Under the pieces are notes generated by a model. That model saw nothing but the letters and a program-made list of their open reading frames with translations, ran no database searches and was not told the origin of the DNA. From CAJXJP01 sp034111025 (GTDB taxonomy: Bacteria; Patescibacteriota; Gracilibacteria; BD1-5; UBA6164), in assembly GCA_034111025.1 (NCBI GenBank), contig JAWUYB010000052.1, positions 1 to 40,082 on the forward strand: a stretch of DNA of 40,082 nt, given 5' to 3'. A program made the position numbers and the translations under genes. Below are positions 24,199-33,365 of the stretch, in pieces. Every line of letters begins with the position of its first letter. The stretch's first letter is position 1.

Positions 24199-24666
24199 AT
24201 GTTAAAGGTACAAACTTGAATTAATAATGAAATCCTAAGAGAAAAATCTGAAAAGATTAAAATAAATGAAATAAAAAAGTATGAAAAACTAGGGAATGAA
24301 ATGATAAAATATATAAAAAATCCTAATAATGGCTGAGTAGGTCTTGCCGCTCCTCAAGTTTGAGTAAATAAGAGACTCATAATTGTGAGTTTATTAAGAG
24401 ATCGGGATGATGAAGATTTCAAAACTATCATGATGATCAATCCTGAAATTTTAGAACATTCAGAAACTAAAGACAAAGAAGAAGAATGATGTTTATCTGT
24501 ACCTGGTGCTAAATGAAAGGTAGAAAGGTACTTAACTATTAAGTTAAAGTACTTAGATAATAAGTGAAAAGAAAAAGCACTAAGATTACAAGGTCTTTCA
24601 GCCCGCATAGTGCAACATGAAATTGACCATATAGATTGAGTCCTCTTTGTAGATAAGCTCGTTTAA
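24199..24666 (+). CDS. def: Peptide deformylase
   Basis: The 155-residue metalloenzyme removes the formyl group from the N-terminal Met of nascent proteins. All three family motifs are present: GVGLAAPQVG (46-55), EGCLS (96-100) with the metal-binding Cys98, and QHEIDH (139-144) with metal ligands His140 and His144 and catalytic Glu141. Gly46, Gly55 and Gly97 are UGA codons, which makes this gene one of the clearest proofs of the recoding. It stands alone between a divergent ruvB operon and a terminator. It works in the same pathway as methionyl-tRNA formyltransferase (fmt) at the right edge, which adds the formyl group; the two usually sit together but here are about 14 kb apart. Confidence 0.97.
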
Positions 24667-24673
24667 AACGTAT

Positions 24674-24707
24674 AAAAAAGCACTAAATACATATTTAGTG
24701 CTTTTTT
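24674..24707. terminator. Terminator of def
   Basis: AAAAAAGCACTAAAT / ATTTAGTGCTTTTTT with a four-base loop lies directly after the def stop. It is symmetrical, so it could act on both strands. Confidence 0.85.
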
Positions 24708-24725
24708 ATCATTAATTTTAAATAA

Positions 24726-24763
24726 AAGAACTTAAGTAATAATACTTAAGTTCTTTTTCTTTT
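24726..24763. terminator. Terminator of secY
   Basis: AAAAGAACTTAAGTA / TACTTAAGTTCTTTTT with an ATAA loop lies just beyond the secY stop. Read on the minus strand it is followed by TTTTATTT. With the def terminator it insulates the two convergent genes. Confidence 0.8.
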
Positions 24764-24768
24764 ATTTA

Positions 24769-26037
24769 TTATTTGAATTTTGAATAATCAAACATTTTCA
24801 TTTCAGAGTCAACTTTTCTAACAACATCTAGTATAACGGCAACTATAATTATTAAACCAGCTGCTGGTACAATAAAATCTGTTGATTCACTTATAATCTT
24901 ACTAATTATATAAGGTAACACAGCAATAAGTGCTAAGAAACTACCTCCAAATAAATTTAAATGTGCTGAAACTTTTGAAAAGTATTCAGATGTTTCAGAA
25001 CCAGGTCTTATACCTGGGATATAACCTCATCTTTTTTGAATATTTTCAGCTACTTGATCTGTGTTAAATGTAATAGATACATAGAAGAATGCAAAACCTA
25101 ATACAAGTAAGAAATAAGCAATTATGAAATACCAAGTTGGATTAGAAAAATCAAAATAGGTAGTAAGGAAAGTCCCAATTTCACCAGCTGTTCATCATTT
25201 ATTTCAAAGAATTTGTCCTAAGATAGATGGGAAAGTGATTAATGAGATAGCAAAGATGATTGGTATCATACCAGCTTGATTTACTCTAATCGGGAAGTAA
25301 GATTTTTCTTCCCTTCCTGTTCTAGTATAAATAATAGGTATTCTTCTATTTCATTCAGTAAACTTAATTATTATAAAAATAATTAATAATGTAGCTACAA
25401 GAAGAGCTGCAAATTTAGGTAAATCTCAAAGTTGACTGATAATAGTTCCTGGTACTGCTGCTAATACACCTGCAGTAATAAGAATACTAATACCATTTCA
25501 TATTCCTCTCTCAGTCATTAGTTCACCTAACCACATTAAGAATATAGTACCTGCTGATATAATAGTCATTGCCATTAATACAGTAGCCTTATCTGATGTA
25601 TCAATAATTTGTTGTCCTCATGCTAGGCTATTCATTAGAAAAATCATACCATATGATTGAGCAAATGCTAGAGGTAGTGTTAACCATCTAGTCATTTTTG
25701 TTGTTTTTCTTTGACCAGCTTCACCTTCTTTTTGAAGATCACCAATTTTTGGAACAATAACACCTAATAATTGAATAATAATAACTGCATTAATATAAGG
25801 TGATAACCCCATAAGAATAATAGAGAAATTAGAAAGACCTCCTCACATTAAAGATGAGAAAAAAGCTAAACCTTGGTTCTTATCACTATCTAATATAGCA
25901 GATATTGCACTTGTATCAGCACCTGGAACTGGTATAACAGCTAGAATTTTATAAACAAGAACTAATAACAATGTAGCAATAATTTTTGTTCTAATATCCT
26001 TTACTGCGAATACCGATTTAATACCATTAAATGACAT
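24769..26037 (-). CDS. secY: Preprotein translocase subunit SecY
   Basis: This 422-residue protein is the channel subunit of the SecYEG translocon in the cytoplasmic membrane, with ten hydrophobic segments as usual. Landmarks: KILAVIPVPGAD in the first helix and plug region (about 30-41), the MGLSPYINAVIIIQL second helix (about 75-89), the GEAGQRK cytoplasmic loop (about 105-111), the ELMTERGIGNG turn (residues about 174-184), and RGGYIPGIRPG (about 345-355) in the loop that contacts SecA and the ribosome. The start ATG lies after a terminator that closes the ribosomal protein operon, so secY seems to have its own promoter although its place in the spc order is kept. It would export the signal-peptide proteins found in this window. 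Confidence 0.97.
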
Positions 26038-26066
26038 AAATTGTGTTTTATAATATAATTGAGTGT

Positions 26067-26095
26067 ATTATAACTAAAATAACAAAAAACCCAAA
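26067..26095 (-). promoter_or_regulatory. Putative promoter of secY
   Basis: TATAAT (26072-26067) lies 30 bases before the secY ATG. A poor -35 (TTTGGG) sits 17 bases upstream within the arm of the preceding terminator. A second A/T-rich -10-like box (TATATT, about 26058-26053) lies nearer the start. Confidence 0.35.
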
Positions 26096-26113
26096 CTTTA
26101 GCTTGGGTTTTTT
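26084..26113 (-). terminator. Terminator closing the ribosomal protein operon
   Basis: AAAAAACCCAA / TTGGGTTTTTT with an eight-base loop starts two bases after the rplO stop. On the minus strand it ends in a T-run, so rplO and secY are transcriptionally separated at least in part. Confidence 0.85.
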
Positions 26114-26114
26114 A

Positions 26115-26570
26115 TTATTTTAGTTCAATTTTTCCTCAAGCTTTTGAAACAGCTTCTAAAGCTGAAGCAGAAGCCTTTTCAGCAACAACTGAAACTTTAG
26201 CAGAAATTTCACCTTTACCTAAAATTTTAATAGGAGCAGTTTTATTTCTGATAACACCGTTTTTTAAAAGAATTTCTCTGTTTATTTCTGTAATACCTTT
26301 TTCAGCTAATTTAGCTAAATCAGTCAGATTAACAAGATTATATTCTTTTTTAAATACAGCATTAGAAAAACCTTTTAATTTAGGCATTCTTCTGAATAAA
26401 GGTGTTTGACCTCATTCAAACCAAGCAGCGACTCCACCACCTGATCTAGAATTTTGACCATTTGCACCTCTACCACAAGTAGTTCATTTCCCAGAAGCAT
26501 TTCCTCTTCCAAGTCTTTTTGAAGTTTTTCTTGATCCAGATGTTGGTTTTAGATTTGTTAAAGATAACAT
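26115..26570 (-). CDS. rplO: 50S ribosomal protein L15 (uL15)
   Basis: This 151-residue protein binds 23S rRNA late in large-subunit assembly. The Arg/Gly-rich N-terminal tail is typical: RLGRGNASGK (about 20-29), a CGRGANGQNSRSGGG stretch (about 32-46), then the conserved FEGGQTPLFRRMPK (about 51-64). In that motif the first Gly is UGA, a position where all L15 proteins have Gly. The globular C-terminal domain follows, ending in GGKIELK. It directly follows rpsE with 24 bases between them; rpmD (L30), which stands between these two genes in most bacteria, is missing. Confidence 0.97.
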
Positions 26571-26594
26571 ATTCTATCTAGTTATAAATATATA

Positions 26595-27068
26595 CTATTT
26601 AAATGATGATAAAGCGTTGATTGTTGCTCTAGCATTATTGATAAGGTTCGTAGAACCATATCTTTTTGCTAATACATCTTTGTAACCAGCAACCATTAGA
26701 ACTTTTCTCATTGCACCACCAGCTATGATCCCCGTACCTTTAGAAGCAGGATGAACCATTATTTTAGCTGCTTTATATTTTGAATCGATATTGTATGGTA
26801 CAGTACCGTCAACAATTTTAACATTTGTTAAATTCTTTTTAGCATTTGATACAGCTTTAGCAATTGCATCAACTACTTCCCAAGATTTACCAGTACCAAG
26901 CGCAACTCTTCCTTTTCCATCACCGATTACCATAACGGCTCTAAATCTAAGTTGTCTCCCACCAGTTGTAACTCTTGTTACTCTATCAATAGCAAGAAGT
27001 TCTTCTTTGAATTCCTTTCTTGGTTTTGAAAATTGTCATTTTCTATTATCTTTTCTAGAAAAAGCCAT
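26595..27068 (-). CDS. rpsE: 30S ribosomal protein S5 (uS5)
   Basis: This 157-residue small-subunit protein helps keep decoding accurate, together with S4 and S12. The N-terminal double-stranded RNA-binding domain has the EELLAIDRVTRVTTGGRQL start (about 22-40) and the VVIGDG-type turn (here MVIGDGKGRVALGTGK, about 46-61). The C-terminal domain carries ASKGTGIIAGGAMRKVLMVAG. I chose the ATG at 27068 because MAFSRKDNRKG leads straight into the conserved domain, with Gly11 as UGA. An internal Met46 start would lose a third of the protein. Confidence 0.97.
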
Positions 27069-27088
27069 AAGTCTATTTCATTAAGTAA

Positions 27089-27433
27089 TTAAAATTCAAT
27101 TCCTGTAGCTCTTACAGCTTCAGCTAATGCTTTAACTCTACCGTGATATTGGAAACCTCCTCTATCAAAAACGATAGTTTCAATATTTAAAGCTTTCATT
27201 TTAGATGCCACATCAGTACCAACAGCAGTAGAAACTTCTGTTTTAGTACCTTCAGCTTTAATTGTTAGATCAGAAGATGAACATAGAGTTTTACCAGTAA
27301 TATCATCAATAAGTTGTGCATAAATGTGAGAATTACTTCTGAATACATTTAAACGTGGTCTTAGTGCTGTACCGCTGATTTTTGCTCTAACTCTGTTTTT
27401 TCTTCTTAATCTTTTTAATGTTTTTGCTAACAT
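27089..27433 (-). CDS. rplR: 50S ribosomal protein L18 (uL18)
   Basis: This 114-residue protein binds 5S rRNA with L5 and joins it to the large subunit. The basic N-terminus (LKRLRRKNRVRAKISGT) is followed by RPRLNVFRSNSHIYAQLIDD and ends with the signature FDRGGFQYHGRVKALAEAVR. The length is as usual. It contains no UGA at all; every Gly is GGN, which contrasts with most genes in the window. Confidence 0.97.
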   Translation of the reverse strand: MLAKTLKRLRRKNRVRAKISGTALRPRLNVFRSNSHIYAQLIDDITGKTLCSSSDLTIKAEGTKTEVSTAVGTDVASKMKALNIETIVFDRGGFQYHGRVKALAEAVRATGIEF

Positions 27434-27482
27434 TCTTATTAGTTTAAAAGTTAAAAGTTTTTAATGAACAAATCTTGATTTA

Positions 27483-28019
27483 TTATTTACCAGTTTTTCA
27501 AGCTTTTCTTCTAACATGTTCTCAAACATATCTAATACCTTTACCTTTATATGGTTCAGGTTTTTTCTTAGCTCTAATTTTAGCAGCAAATTCTCAAACA
27601 AGTTGTTTATCAATACCAGTAACGTGAATAACATTTTTTTGTTTTTCGTCTAATGCAACTTTTAATCCAGTAGGTATAGACATATCCACTTTATGTGAAA
27701 AACCAATACTTAAGATTAATTTATCTCATTGAACTTCAAATTTGTATCATACTCACACTATTTCTAAACTTTTTTTGTAACCGTTAACTACACCTTCAAC
27801 CATATTACTAAGGATAGATCTAGTAGTTCCCCATAATGCTTTCGCTGAGTCGTTTACAGGTTTAACAATAAGTGTATTTTCTTCTTTAATTACCTCAACA
27901 CAATCAGCATGAGAAAATGAAAGTTCCCCTAAAGGTCCTTTTACTTTAACATCGTTAGCATTAATAGTTGCTTCAATTTTATCTGAAAGTATAACTGGTA
28001 ATTTTCCAATTCTTGACAT
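27483..28019 (-). CDS. rplF: 50S ribosomal protein L6 (uL6)
   Basis: This 178-residue protein of the large subunit lies near the GTPase centre and sarcin-ricin loop. It has the duplicated alpha/beta domain of the family: MSRIGKLPV at the start, VKGPLGEL in domain 1 and the LWGTTRSILSNMVEGV segment. After GVGY at about 89-92, domain 2 ends with PEPYKGKGIRYVGEHVRRKAGK (positions about 154-175; most variable residues fit the family). Six Gly are UGA, so about half of the protein would be lost if UGA were a stop. Confidence 0.97.
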
Positions 28020-28087
28020 TATAATTCTTTTTAAGATATAAACTGGATAAACAGACTTTCGTTGTTTCTCATTTATAGTGATTTATA

Positions 28088-28480
28088 TTAGTATACTTCT
28101 GCTAATAATTCTCCACCAACGTTAAGACTTCTAGCTTCATACCCAGTAACTACACCTTTAGGAGTAGAAACAATATAAATACCATGTCCATTTCTAGATT
28201 TTTTTATATCAGAAGCTCCGATATAAATTCTTTGTCCTGGTCTACTTAATCTTTTCATTGTAGGAACATATTTAGTTTCTCTAATATTATTTAGAGTTAC
28301 TAAAAGTGATTGTTTATTATCTTCAGTAATAACTTCATAATCAGTTATGTATTTATTTTTCTTAAGAATTTTCAAGATATCTGATTTAATTTTTGAGTAA
28401 GGAATCTTAACATCAATAATTCTAGCAAGATATGCATTTCTAATTCTTGTTAATAAATCTCCAATAGGATCTATTATCAT
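28088..28480 (-). CDS. rpsH: 30S ribosomal protein S8 (uS8)
   Basis: This 130-residue primary 16S rRNA-binding protein organises the central domain of the small subunit; in E. coli it also represses the spc operon by binding its mRNA. It begins DPIGDLLTRIRNAYLAR and ends with the S8 signature KSRNGHGIYIVSTPKGVVTGYEA (about 98-120) and GGELLAEVY. The length is normal. It has no UGA codons. Whether autogenous control works here cannot be seen. Confidence 0.97.
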   Translation of the reverse strand: MIIDPIGDLLTRIRNAYLARIIDVKIPYSKIKSDILKILKKNKYITDYEVITEDNKQSLLVTLNNIRETKYVPTMKRLSRPGQRIYIGASDIKKSRNGHGIYIVSTPKGVVTGYEARSLNVGGELLAEVY

Positions 28481-28522
28481 AACAATAACATTAATTAATA
28501 AATTTTTATCTTTCCTTGTTTT

Positions 28523-28747
28523 TTACCAAGATGATTTTCTAACACCTGGAAGTTCTCAAGCATTTGCTTTTTCTCTAAAACAAATTCTACAGATACCAAA
28601 ATGTCCTAAGAAACCTCTAGTTCTCCCACAGACACTACAACAGTTGAAAACTTTTGTAGCTTCAACAGGTTTTCTTCCATCTGCTAAGGCTTGTAAAAAT
28701 TTCTTTTTTAATCTATTTGCTTTAGCAATTTTTGACTTTCTAGCCAT
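28523..28747 (-). CDS. rpsN: 30S ribosomal protein S14, zinc-binding form (uS14)
   Basis: This 74-residue small-subunit head protein has the zinc ribbon of the short S14 type: Cys37, Cys40, Cys53 and Cys56 in a CSVC-x12-CRIC arrangement, followed by FREKANAGELPGVRKSSW. The Gly after ANA is UGA; the C-terminal Leu-Pro-Gly-Val-Arg-Lys-Ser/Ala-Ser-Trp is the universal S14 end, so the protein surely continues through it. The N-terminal part is about a dozen residues longer than the 61-residue form of most bacteria. An extra Cys36 adjoins the first zinc ligand. Confidence 0.95.
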
Positions 28748-28773
28748 CTTAAACTATTTTATAAAGTAAATTT

Positions 28774-29310
28774 CTATTTAGAAAAAGGAAATCACATTTG
28801 AGTTAACAATGCTCTCCCTGCTTCTTTTTCTTTAGCAGTAGTTTTAATAGTAATTTGTAATCCGTGTGTTTTTACAATATCTTCTTGTGGAACTTCCACA
28901 AAAATAGTATGTTCTTTAACACCAAAATTATAGTTACCATTCTTATCAAAACCTTTTTTATTTACTCATCTGAAATCTCTTACTCTAGGTAGAGAAACAT
29001 GAATAAGTTTTTCTAAGAAGTTATACATATTATCACCTCTAAGAGTAACAGTTAAACCAACTGGCATACCAGCTCTTAATTTAAAGTTAGATACAGCTTT
29101 TTTAGCGTATTTTACAACACAAGCTTGTCCAGCAATAAGTGATAATTGTTCTTGTAAAGCAGAGAAATCTTTATTTCCTGATCTAACAAAAGTTCAAATA
29201 CCCATGTTAAGAACAATTTTTTCTACTTTAGGAACCTCCATTATGTTTTGAATATTTAGTTCTTTTTTCAAAGCAGGAATAATTTCCTTTAAATATTTTT
29301 CTTTTAACAT
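28774..29310 (-). CDS. rplE: 50S ribosomal protein L5 (uL5)
   Basis: This 178-residue 5S rRNA-binding protein of the central protuberance makes the intersubunit contact to S13. Recognised by VEKIVLNMGIG (about 29-39), the QACVVKYAKKAVSNFKLR stretch (about 62-79) with MPVGLTVTLRG, the FLEKLIHVSLPRVRDFRG segment, and the C-terminal GFPFSK. Three Gly are UGA, among them the one in the final GFPF. The length matches the family. Confidence 0.97.
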
Positions 29311-29362
29311 TTTTTACTATGTTAGTAAATAATCTTTAATTATATTAGTAAATAATTATTAA

Positions 29363-29713
29363 TTATTTGATGATATAATCTTTAGCAGAACCTCCTTTTT
29401 CAGCAAGAGCTTTTTTAGAGAATCTGAATTTTTTAGATACACCTTTTTCTTCAACTATTACATAACCAACTCTCGTAGGTTTTTCAGTGAAAGGACATAC
29501 CAGCATTACTACAGAAGCAGAAATAGGTTTTTCAAATTTTACAATTTGTCCAGGTTGTGTACCTTGTTTTTTCATATGTCTAGTAACAACGTTAGTATCT
29601 TTTACTAAAACTTTGTTTTCAGAAATGAAAACTTTTAAAACTTCAGTTACTTGACCTTTATCTGCTTCCTTACCAGACATAACTTGTACTTTATCTCAAG
29701 TTCTTATTTTCAT
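29363..29713 (-). CDS. rplX: 50S ribosomal protein L24 (uL24)
   Basis: This 116-residue assembly-initiating protein of the large subunit carries a KOW domain. I chose the ATG at 29713: it gives MKIRTGDKVQVMSGKEADKGQV, the normal L24 opening, with Gly6 as UGA. The ATG at 29680 would cut off the first KOW strand. The rest (VKDTNVVTRHMKK, then a basic tail) follows the family. It lies between rplN and rplE as in the usual spc order. Confidence 0.97.
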
Positions 29714-29734
29714 ATTTAAATTATTAATTTTTAA

Positions 29735-30103
29735 TTATAAAACTTCTGGAGCAAGACTCACGATTTTTTGATAACCTTTTGCTCTTAATTCTCTAGCAAC
29801 AGGTCCAAAAATACGAGTACCTCTAGGATTATTATTATCATCAATAATTACACATGCGTTATCATCAAATCTAACATAAGACCCATCGTTTCTTCTGATT
29901 TCTTTTACAGTTCTAACTACAACAGCTTTAACTACTTTTTTCTTTTGTACGTTTCCATCTGGAGAAGCTTTTTTAACAGTACACACTATAATATCTCCAA
30001 TTGAAGCATATCTTCTGTGTGAACCACCAAGAACTTTAATACATAATACTTCTTTTGCTCAAGAGTTATCAGTAACTGCTAATCTTGATTCAGTTTGTAT
30101 CAT
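29735..30103 (-). CDS. rplN: 50S ribosomal protein L14 (uL14)
   Basis: This 122-residue large-subunit protein lies at the subunit interface, where it contacts 16S rRNA helix 14 and the silencing factor RsfS. The opening MIQTESRLAVTDNSGAKEV is the family signature, with the Gly of NSGA being UGA, followed by CIKVLGG. Further on are VVVRTVKEIRRNDGSYVRFD and the GTRIFGPVARELR signature (about 96-108). The length is exactly the usual one. Confidence 0.98.
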
Positions 30104-30127
30104 AGAATACTATTCTTAAAAGTTAAA

Positions 30128-30358
30128 TTAACTAGTTTTTTCAACAAAATCCCATCTTTTTAATTTCGATGTAGGTCTTGTTTCTTTAATTGTTACTATA
30201 TCTCATTCAAGACAAGTATTGTTTTCATCATGTGCATAAAATTTACTAGTCATCCTAAATCTTTTTTTATATTTAGCATGGCTTTTATATGTATATACAG
30301 ATACTACAATAGTTTTATCCATTTTAGTGCTAGTAACTACACCCTTTTTAGTTCTCAT
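30128..30358 (-). CDS. rpsQ: 30S ribosomal protein S17 (uS17)
   Basis: This 76-residue primary 16S rRNA-binding protein has an OB fold. Recognised by KGVVTSTKMDKTIVVSV at the start, the YKKRFRMTSKFYAHDE strand-turn (about 30-45) and the GDIVTIKETRPTSKLKRW motif (about 52-69). The Gly before DIV is UGA. It follows rpmC with 40 bases between them. Confidence 0.96.
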
Positions 30359-30398
30359 AAAATATATTTATTTAAAAATAATTTACTTATTAAAGCTA

Positions 30399-30608
30399 TT
30401 ATTTAGATGTTGCAACAGTATTAATTTTTGCAATGTATCTTCTTAATGCTTTCACTAAGTGAGTTTGTTTTAATTCACCTACTTTTAATTTCATAGTTAG
30501 AACAAATAAGTCTTTTGAAGCTCTTTTATCTTCTTTTACAAGATCTTCAGATGACATATCTCTCAGTTTTGAAACTTCAAGTAATTTTAAATCTTTTAAT
30601 TCTTTCAT
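30399..30608 (-). CDS. rpmC: 50S ribosomal protein L29 (uL29)
   Basis: This protein sits at the exit of the peptide tunnel, next to L23. I chose the ATG at 30608 (69 residues, MKELKDLKLLE), which fits the family's size. A TTG at 30629 would give seven more residues and overlap the rplP stop. The two-helix protein shows LRDMSSEDLVKE and the LTMKLKVGELKQTHLVKALRRYIAKI segment, equivalent to the usual RFQ...ENPxRIRxVRR..A. It lacks UGA codons. Confidence 0.93.
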   Translation of the reverse strand: MKELKDLKLLEVSKLRDMSSEDLVKEDKRASKDLFVLTMKLKVGELKQTHLVKALRRYIAKINTVATSK

Positions 30609-30621
30609 TTGTTTGAAATTA

Positions 30622-31026
30622 TTAGTCAACTAATGTTTTAGTTTTTACAGGTAGTTTATATGAAGCTAATCTAAAAGCCTCTCTTGCAACTTCCGGTGTT
30701 ACTCATGTTATCTCAAACATAATTCTACCAGGTTTTACAGGAGCTCTATACATTTCTACAGATCATTTACCTCAACCCATTGGAACTTCAAGTGGTTTAG
30801 CAGTAAAAGCTTTGTCAGGGAAGATTCTAATAAAGACTTTTCAACCTCTTTTTAAATATCTAACCATAGCTCTTCTTGCTGATTCTATTTGTCTTGAAGT
30901 TATATAACCTCTAGTAACAGCTTTTAATGCATAATCACCAAAAGCAAGTGTTGAACCTTTTACAGCTTTCCCTTTGAGTCTACCTCTAAAAGTTTTTCTA
31001 TATTTTGTTCTCTTTGGTTGTAACAT
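30622..31026 (-). CDS. rplP: 50S ribosomal protein L16 (uL16)
   Basis: This 134-residue protein lines the aminoacyl-tRNA binding site on the large subunit. The opening MLQPKRTKYRKTFRGR is canonical. ITSRQIESARRAMVRYLKRGG leads over a UGA-coded Gly into KVFIRIFPDK; then PMGGGKGSVEMYRAPVKPG (with UGA Gly in it) and GVTPEVAREAFRLASYKLP complete the family pattern. Four Gly are UGA in all. Confidence 0.98.
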
Positions 31027-31073
31027 TTTTTAGTACATTAAGTATATAAAAAATTTTCGATTGTCAAGGTTTC

Positions 31074-31706
31074 CTATTTTTTAAATACGTCACCTTTATA
31101 AATCCAAACTTTTAATCCAATTGTTCCGTATACAGTTTCAGCTCTAATAGTAGCATAATCGATATCAGATCTAATTGTTTGAGTAGGAATATTTCCTTCT
31201 TTAAAAGTTTCTTTTCTTGCAATTTCAGCACCATTAAGTCTTCACCCAACTTTAATTTTGATACCTTTTGCTCATTTTTCCATAGCTTTTTGAATTGCTT
31301 GTTTAATAGCTCTCTTATATGGCATTCTTTTTTCAATTTGATTTGCCACCATGAAACCTACTATTTTAGCATTTGCATCTGGATTTTTAATTTCTCTTAC
31401 TTCAATAATTACTTTTTTTTGTAATTTATTAGATAAGAGAATTTCTAAATTTGTTTTATTTTCACCAGTTTTCCCTAAAACTAAAGCTGCTTTAGCTGTA
31501 TAAACAACTGCAATAACTTCATCTTTAGTATTTGATATTAAAATATCTCCTAATGGAATACCCGTTAATTCTTTATCTAAAGTTTGTCTTACAGTTAAAT
31601 CTAGGTTTAATGAATCTTTATATGTTTTTTTATCTGCATACCAAGATGATTTCCATGATTTAATGTAAGGTATTCTAAACGATATTGGACTTACTTTATG
31701 TCACAT
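31074..31706 (-). CDS. rpsC: 30S ribosomal protein S3 (uS3)
   Basis: This 210-residue protein of the small-subunit head forms part of the mRNA entry channel. The second codon is UGA, giving MGHKVSPISFR, the invariant start of S3. The KH domain holds VLGKTGENKTNLEILLSN (a GKxG-type loop, about 77-94). The C-terminal domain has IKVGGRLNGAEIARKE (about 150-165) and GTIGLKVWIYKGD near the end. The protein stops soon after, without the extended tail some bacteria have. A gap of 130 bases, the widest in this operon, precedes it. Confidence 0.97.
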
Positions 31707-31836
31707 AGTTGTTTTTAATTAATGATAATTATGTCTATACCATATTTTCAGGTACGGATAATTTTTCACTGTAAGTTATATGAAGACTCGATTCACCAAA
31801 CGGTAAATAATATCAACAAATTTACAATTTTAGTTA
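31707..31836 (-). promoter_or_regulatory. Long intra-operon spacer before rpsC with small hairpins
   Basis: All other gaps in this operon are 20-70 bases. This one holds a TACC...GGTA stem flanked by ATTAT/ATAAT (about 31728-31762) and an ACCGTTTGGT element near 31798. No ORF of note and no clear promoter boxes were seen. It may be an internal leader for rpsC. Confidence 0.3.
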
Positions 31837-32163
31837 TTACTTAACTTGTAACTCTAATGTAATATTAGAAGTTCTTTTTAGAATTGGATGCATTCTCCCT
31901 CTAGATACAGGGTTTCATCTTTTATAGACGATACCTTTTTGTACAATTAAAGTGTCGATATATAAATCTTCAGCTTTTTGACTGTCGTTATTTTCAGCAT
32001 TACTTACAGCTGAGAATAGAATTTTATATAATAGATCCGCACCTTTTTTAGGTGCATGTTTTAAAAAACCTAAAGCTTCTTGAACATTTTGACCTCTGAT
32101 AATTTCAGCAACTACTCTTAATTTTTTAGGAGAAATTCTAATATTTTTCCCGTAGGCTTTCAT
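31837..32163 (-). CDS. rplV: 50S ribosomal protein L22 (uL22)
   Basis: This 108-residue protein lines the peptide exit tunnel with its long beta hairpin. Recognised by ISPKKLRVVAEIIRGQNVQEAL (residues about 10-31), the helix with KILFSAVSNAENN, and the hairpin region ending KRGNPVSRGRMHPILKRTSN, in which the first Gly is UGA and the RGRMHPI turn corresponds to the family's RGRA..I motif. The length is normal. Confidence 0.97.
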
Positions 32164-32205
32164 ACTTTATTAATGTTACACTCTATAAAGAGCATATAAA
32201 ATATA

Positions 32206-32469
32206 TTATTTTTTACCTGCATGTCCTCTAAATGTTCTAGTCATTGAGAATTCACCAAGTTTGTGTCATACCATATCTTCAGTAACGAAAACTGGTACAT
32301 GTACTTTTCCATTATGAACACCTAATGTATGTCCAACAAATTCTGGAATAACAGTACAAGATCTTGACCAAGTTTTGATTACACCTTTTTTACCTGATTC
32401 ATTCATAGTATTTACTTTTTTTACTAGTCTTTCATCAATAAAAGGTCATTTTTTTAAACTTCTTGTCAT
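32206..32469 (-). CDS. rpsS: 30S ribosomal protein S19 (uS19)
   Basis: This 87-residue head protein contacts S13 and the A-site tRNA region. The start MTRSLKKGPFIDERL is canonical; the Gly of KKGPF is UGA. TWSRSCTVIPEFVGHTLGVHNGK (about 32-54) and VGHKLGEFSMTRTFRGH near the end complete the S19 pattern; a second UGA gives the Gly in VGHKLG. Confidence 0.98.
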
Positions 32470-32496
32470 AATACCATATTAATGTTAAGTGTATAA

Positions 32497-33342
32497 TTAA
32501 ACCATAAGTTTACCTTTTCTTGTTTTTAGTATCCATCTAGATGTAGTCTTTTTCCTACTTCTAGTTTTATACCCAAGAGCTGGTCTCCCCCATGGAGTTT
32601 TAGGAGCTTTCATACCGATAGGAGATCCACCTTCTCAACCACCATGTGGATGATCAACTGGATTCATAGCCTTACCTCTAACAGTAGGTCTTTTACCCAT
32701 CCATCTTGATCTACCTGCTTTCCCGATAACTACTTGATTATGATCTGGGTTTGAAACTTGACCAAGAGTAGCATAACATTCTTTATGAACAAGTCTAATT
32801 TCCCCAGAAGGCATTTTCACTTGAGTGTATTTCCCTTCTTGAGAAACAATAATCCCACGTGAACCTGCTGATCTAATTGAAGAAGCTCATTGCCCTACAA
32901 TTAATTCAAGGTTATATATACTTAATCCAGTAGGAATGTTTTTTAACTTCATTCTGTTTCCACTTTCTAATACTGTTTTTTCATCAGTCATAATCATATC
33001 ACCAACGTGCATATCTTTATGTGCAACAACATATCTTCTTTCACCATCTCTATAACATACAAGCGAAATGAATGCTGATCTATATGGATCATATTCTATT
33101 GTTTCCACCTTTGCTGGAATACCATTTTTATCAACTTGATAGAAATCTACTAGTCTATATTTTTGAGCATGTCCACTACCTTGATGTCTTACAGTAATTC
33201 TTCAAGTATTATTTCTACCTGCGTGGTTTTGTAATTTAGTAGTAAGTGCTTTATGTGGCTTAGAAGTAGTTAATTCTTCATAAGTGTTTACAGACATTCC
33301 TCTTCTACCTGGAGTTGTAGGTTTAAATTTTTTAATTCCCAC
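32497..33342 (-). CDS. rplB: 50S ribosomal protein L2 (uL2)
   Basis: This 281-residue core protein of the large subunit is needed for subunit joining and peptidyl transferase function. It starts with GTG (GIKKFKPTTPGRRG follows directly); no upstream ATG is in frame. Landmarks are NNTGRITVRHQGSGH (about 45-59), AGSRGIIV, VRLVHKECYAT-like strand (IRLVHKECYATLGQVSN), the RSRWMGKRPTVRGKAMNPVDHPHGGGEG signature around residues 214-241 with the catalytic-centre His, and a basic RSRKKT tail. A UGA encodes one Gly within the HGGGEGG motif. Confidence 0.98.
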
Positions 33343-33365
33343 TGTTCTTCTATTTAGAAACTAAA

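Noticed and set aside
24354..24608. Minus-strand 84-codon ORF
   Set aside because: Antisense shadow inside def, which has all deformylase motifs.
26791..27084. Plus-strand 97-codon ORF
   Set aside because: Antisense shadow of rpsE.
31112..31424. ORFs of 74 and 81 codons on both strands
   Set aside because: Out-of-frame and antisense shadows of rpsC.
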